Origin: an uncultured Christensenellaceae bacterium | GTDB taxonomy: Bacteria > Bacillota > Clostridia > Christensenellales > Borkfalkiaceae | DNA length: 64,000 bases | NCBI GenBank assembly: GCA_910589015.1 | Contig: CAJUSA010000005.1 | Span: 66,786 to 130,785 of the forward strand | Reading direction: 5' to 3' | Shown here: one piece after another, positions 60,813 through 64,000 of the stretch | Layout: the number at the start of each line of letters is the position of its first letter | How positions within the stretch are numbered: the first letter of the stretch is position 1 | Position numbers and translations under genes: made by a program | The notes under the pieces: generated by a model | The model's input: the letters and a program-made list of their open reading frames with translations, nothing else | What the model was told of the DNA's origin: nothing | The model's database searches: none

Positions 60813-63263
60813 ATGCAACGCGAAGTTTATCTTATTTGCAATGCCCATATCGATCCTATGTGGTTATGGGAGTGGGAAGAGGGGGCGGCGGCGACGCTGT
60901 CTACGTTTCGCAGCGCTGCACGCTTGTGCGAAAAATACGGCACGTTCGTATTTAATCACAACGAAGCGCTTTTGTATCAGTGGATTGAGGAATACGAACC
61001 GTCTCTTTTTGAAAAAATCCAAAAATTGGTCCAAGAGGGAAAGTGGAATATTATGGGCGGCTGGTTCGATCAGCCCGATTGCAATTTGCCTTCGGGCGAG
61101 GGCTTTGTGCGCCAAATAACGGCGGGAAATGCGTATTTTGAAGAGAAATTCCAAAAGAAATCATTCGATACTGCGGTCAATTTCGATTCGTTCGGGCATT
61201 CGCGTGGACTTGTGCAGATTCTCGCCCAAAGCGGTTACCGCAATTATCTCGTTTGCCGTCCGATTCAGAGTCAGCTCGATATCCCAGATGAATTTATATG
61301 GGTGGGTTACGACCGTTCCGAGATTTACGTTCGCCGTCACTACGAACTTTATAACAGCCCTTTGGGCAAAGCGGCGCAGAAAATCGAGGGATTGATCCGC
61401 GAAAAAAGCGAAAATCCGTTGATGATTCTTTGGGGCGTCGGGAATCACGGCGGCGGTCCGTCCGATCAGGATTTAAGCGATATCGAGTCGCTCACCGAAG
61501 CGCTGAAAAAAGAGGGAATCGTCATAAAGCACGCTATGCCGGAGGAATATTTTTCCGCGGCGAAAGCGCGCAATCGCTCGGTTGCGAAAATCGAAAAATC
61601 ACTCCGTCCCGCGCAAGTGGGTTGTTATACCTCGCAGGCGAAAATTAAAAAAGGTTACCGCCGTTTGGAAAACGAATTGCTCTTAACCGAAAAGATGTGT
61701 TCCGTGGCGGCGGAAAAGGGGTTGATGCAATTTCCGAGCACGCTTTTGAAAGAGGCGGAACGGGATATGCTGTTCGTGCAGTTTCACGACATTCTCCCTG
61801 GCAGCGGGATCAAAGAAGTGGAAGAAAAGGGCTTGCAACTTATCAGCCACGGCATTAAAATTTTGGCGGAATTAAAGGCAAAGGCGTATTTCGCGCTGTC
61901 GAATCTCATCTCTTATCAAGCTAACGGAAATTATCCTATCTTGGTTTATAACCCGCACCCGTATGAACGCGAGGTCGTCGTGGATTGTCAGTTCCAGCTT
62001 GCCGACCAGAATTGGACGGATACGTTCACCATGATGGACGTTTACAGCGGGGAAGAAAAATTACCTTCGCAGATAGAGAAAGAGAGCTGCAACCTCAATC
62101 TCGATTGGCGCAAGCGCGTCGTTTTCAAGGCGAAATTAAAGCCGATGAGCATGAATCTCTTCGAGTGCAGACCGCGTCTCGTTCCGTCGCGCGGAAATTT
62201 TGCGCTCGAACACGGCGTTTACTGCATGCAAGGGCTTTATCAGGTGGAAGTCGAAGCTGAAAACGGTTCGGTCGTCTGTTTGAAAAACGACGGCGTCGAT
62301 CTTTTTGAAAAATTTCCGTTCGGGCTGAGCGTTTTTTCGGATACGGAAGACGCTTGGGCGATGAGGGATTTTCAAGCAAAGCGGATCGGCGAAGAAATCG
62401 GCAATTTTACGCTCGTTTCCGAGGAAGAAAGCACGCGTTATTCGGGCGTGAAACAGGCGCTTCCCGCGCTGAGAATGGTGGAAAGCGGGCAGGTGCGCGA
62501 CGTTCTCGAAGGCGTTTACGGTTTTCACTCTTCACGCGCCGTGATCCAATACGCTTTCTATAAGCAAATGAAGCGCGTCGATATCAAAATCCGCGTTATG
62601 TTCGACGAAAAAGATAAGTGCTTAAAGCTGAAAATTCCGTTTGCCTTCCGCGGCGAATTGATCGGCGAGCAGGCGTTCGGCGCCGAAACGCTGAGGATGG
62701 ACGGAGGCGAGGACGCGTTCCACAAATGGTGTTTGTATCGCGGCGCAGAACAGTGCGTAGGCATCGTCAATAAGGGAACGTATGCGGCAAGTTTTGAAAA
62801 GAATACGCTCTATCTCAATTTGTTGCGGACGCCCGCTTATACGGGACATCCGATCGACGAGCGCGAGATTTTGCAACAAGACCGTTATACGGAACGCATG
62901 GATGCGGGAGAAAGCGAATTCGATTTTTCCGTATTCTTCGGCGAAACGGCGCAGGATATCGCCGTTCAGGCAGAGATGCTCAACCAACCGCCCATGGCGC
63001 TTTCTTTCTTCCCGAACGGGCAGGGCGGCGATTCGCCGTTTATGAACGTGGGCGGCGGCGTGCTGCTGTCGGCGTTATACCGCGAGGGTGAAAACAATTA
63101 TATGCGTCTCTTTAACCCGTCAGCGCAAACGGCGGAATGTAAAATAGAAATTCCTTCCCGCCGTATCGCGGAAACGGTACCATTCGGCGCATATCAGGTA
63201 AAAACGTTTCTGATCGGAAACGGAATATTGCAACCGGTTAATTTCAAAGGGGAAAAAATATGA
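60813..63263 (+). CDS. GH38 alpha-mannosidase
   Basis: The 816-residue protein has the N-terminal GH38 motif NAHIDPMWLW with zinc ligands His12 and Asp14, the nucleophile Asp125 in NFDSFGHS, the alpha-mannosidase middle domain (around 250-340) and the C-terminal beta-sandwich. It removes alpha-mannose from N-glycan-like or other mannosides. There is no signal peptide, so it acts inside after import by the ABC system above. The next gene overlaps its stop. Confidence 0.93.
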   Translation: MQREVYLICNAHIDPMWLWEWEEGAAATLSTFRSAARLCEKYGTFVFNHNEALLYQWIEEYEPSLFEKIQKLVQEGKWNIMGGWFDQPDCNLPSGEGFVRQITAGNAYFEEKFQKKSFDTAVNFDSFGHSRGLVQILAQSGYRNYLVCRPIQSQLDIPDEFIWVGYDRSEIYVRRHYELYNSPLGKAAQKIEGLIREKSENPLMILWGVGNHGGGPSDQDLSDIESLTEALKKEGIVIKHAMPEEYFSAAKARNRSVAKIEKSLRPAQVGCYTSQAKIKKGYRRLENELLLTEKMCSVAAEKGLMQFPSTLLKEAERDMLFVQFHDILPGSGIKEVEEKGLQLISHGIKILAELKAKAYFALSNLISYQANGNYPILVYNPHPYEREVVVDCQFQLADQNWTDTFTMMDVYSGEEKLPSQIEKESCNLNLDWRKRVVFKAKLKPMSMNLFECRPRLVPSRGNFALEHGVYCMQGLYQVEVEAENGSVVCLKNDGVDLFEKFPFGLSVFSDTEDAWAMRDFQAKRIGEEIGNFTLVSEEESTRYSGVKQALPALRMVESGQVRDVLEGVYGFHSSRAVIQYAFYKQMKRVDIKIRVMFDEKDKCLKLKIPFAFRGELIGEQAFGAETLRMDGGEDAFHKWCLYRGAEQCVGIVNKGTYAASFEKNTLYLNLLRTPAYTGHPIDEREILQQDRYTERMDAGESEFDFSVFFGETAQDIAVQAEMLNQPPMALSFFPNGQGGDSPFMNVGGGVLLSALYREGENNYMRLFNPSAQTAECKIEIPSRRIAETVPFGAYQVKTFLIGNGILQPVNFKGEKI

Positions 63264-64000
63264 AAAAAGCGGCGGTTTTTTTATTGTGTGCAGTGTCGGT
63301 TTTAGGTCTTTGCGCTTGCAATCATGCGAATGCGGGCGATAAGCCGAACGGACCCGACAAAGAACAGACGGAGCAATATAAGTTTCAGGAAAGAACGATC
63401 AAAACGGACGGTCAAACGTACACAGACGGTTTGATTTCTTATCCTTCCTCGCTTTGGAATACGCCCGAATGGGAGTACTGTTCCGATCTCAATTTCGGCG
63501 GCGTGGGAGAAGTAAAGGGAATTTTTTATACTTCTCCGATCAAATACAATGGTAAGCCCACGAAAATTGCCGCCTATATCGGATTTCCGCAAGGTGCTTC
63601 GCAATCGTCGAAAGTGCCGGCGCTCGTGCTCGTTCACGGCGGACTCGGTACGGCTGTACCCGATTGGGTAAAATATTGGAACGATTTAGGCTTTGCGGCA
63701 ATTTCGATCGATACGGAAGGCGCCGAACCCGTGGCGGGCGTAAGCAACTATAACTGCAAGCATATCGAACAAAACCGATATGCGGGCGACGAGCAGTATT
63801 CCAACGGACCGACAAACAACGGTTTCAGCGATTATAACGAGGATATCGAAAACCAGTGGTTTTATCATGCGACTTCGGCTACGATTTTGGCATGTTCGCT
63901 CATAAGCTCCTTCGATTGCGTTGATACGCAAAAGATCGGCGTCACAGGAATTTCCTGGGGCGGCATGATCACCAACGTGGTTGCAGGATACGACGATCGG
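63260..64000 (+). CDS. Alpha/beta-hydrolase lipoprotein, acetyl-esterase-like (3' end outside window)
   Basis: The first 247 residues are present. They begin with a lipoprotein signal (lipobox LCAC, lipid Cys20), then an alpha/beta-hydrolase fold with the LVHGGLG oxyanion region and the nucleophile elbow GISWGG (Ser232). The arrangement resembles acetyl-xylan or cephalosporin-C-deacetylase-like esterases, so it may remove acetyl groups from the glycan outside the cell. The ATG overlaps the GH38 stop. The frame runs off the window end open. Confidence 0.8.
   Translation, partial: MKKAAVFLLCAVSVLGLCACNHANAGDKPNGPDKEQTEQYKFQERTIKTDGQTYTDGLISYPSSLWNTPEWEYCSDLNFGGVGEVKGIFYTSPIKYNGKPTKIAAYIGFPQGASQSSKVPALVLVHGGLGTAVPDWVKYWNDLGFAAISIDTEGAEPVAGVSNYNCKHIEQNRYAGDEQYSNGPTNNGFSDYNEDIENQWFYHATSATILACSLISSFDCVDTQKIGVTGISWGGMITNVVAGYDDR

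Noticed and set aside
1..64000. CRISPR arrays, rRNA operons, transposases, phage structural genes
   Set aside because: No evenly spaced direct repeats, rRNA sequence, transposase or phage proteins were found in the window.

Overview
The window reads as one chromosome segment of an anaerobic, low-to-mid-GC Firmicute of class Clostridia, most likely an uncultivated gut lineage. This is inference from gene content: a complete clostridial-order Rnf complex, HPr kinase, a tRNA-Trp T-box, MutS2 with UvrC, BspA-type leucine-rich lipoproteins, LplB/YtcP-type sugar permeases, and many TTGACA-N17-TATAAT promoters with GGAGG ribosome binding sites. No 16S or other strong taxonomic marker is present, so the lineage below class is not claimed.

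Layout. 1-860 is an accessory strip: a nested palindrome, a compact type I toxin-antitoxin module of the par/Fst layout (32-codon toxin, convergent antisense RNA, shared bidirectional terminator), and the 3' half of a tRNA-Pro gene, which looks like the scar of an integrated element. 927-13600 is mixed housekeeping and carbohydrate metabolism: Na/Pi cotransporter, GH51 arabinofuranosidase, RNA methyltransferase, pseudouridine synthase, a large surface protein, ComFC, a MATE exporter with a structured leader, tRNA-Val, and a T-box-controlled lone tryptophan synthase beta. 13648-25192 is a dense informational and regulatory block: uvrC, a HAD phosphatase, hprK, a U32 peptidase-family protein and mutS2, then a deacetylase, an M16 peptidase, two base-repair proteins and acpP. 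25508-31453 (minus strand) holds a Gx-type transporter and rnfCDGEAB. 31639-44213 holds a flavoprotein with a TtcA-like sulfurtransferase, a CNNM/CBS membrane protein, a hybrid histidine kinase directly followed by a giant BspA-like lipoprotein, and a MoxR-DUF58-transglutaminase-like operon.

44374-64000 is a glycan-use and cell-surface locus. A LacI-type repressor is encoded between two promoters that carry matching operators. The first promoter drives a 992-residue glycoside hydrolase plus the repressor itself. The second drives a long run on the plus strand: a repeat-rich surface protein, a solute-binding protein, two permeases, two paralogous secreted proteins, two paralogous lipoproteins, a GH38 alpha-mannosidase and an esterase-like lipoprotein cut by the window end. 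The three surface proteins share a C-terminal Gly-Cys plus membrane helix plus basic tail. The first is split by an eight-G tract exactly behind its signal peptide, which suggests phase variation or a sequencing error.

The strongest candidates for undescribed biology are the type I toxin-antitoxin module, the poly-G switch with the shared Cys-containing C-terminal anchor in the LacI-controlled glycan locus, the MATE leader that hides its ribosome binding site, and the 30-bp mirrored 3' end of tRNA-Val. No CRISPR array, rRNA gene, insertion sequence or integrase was seen.
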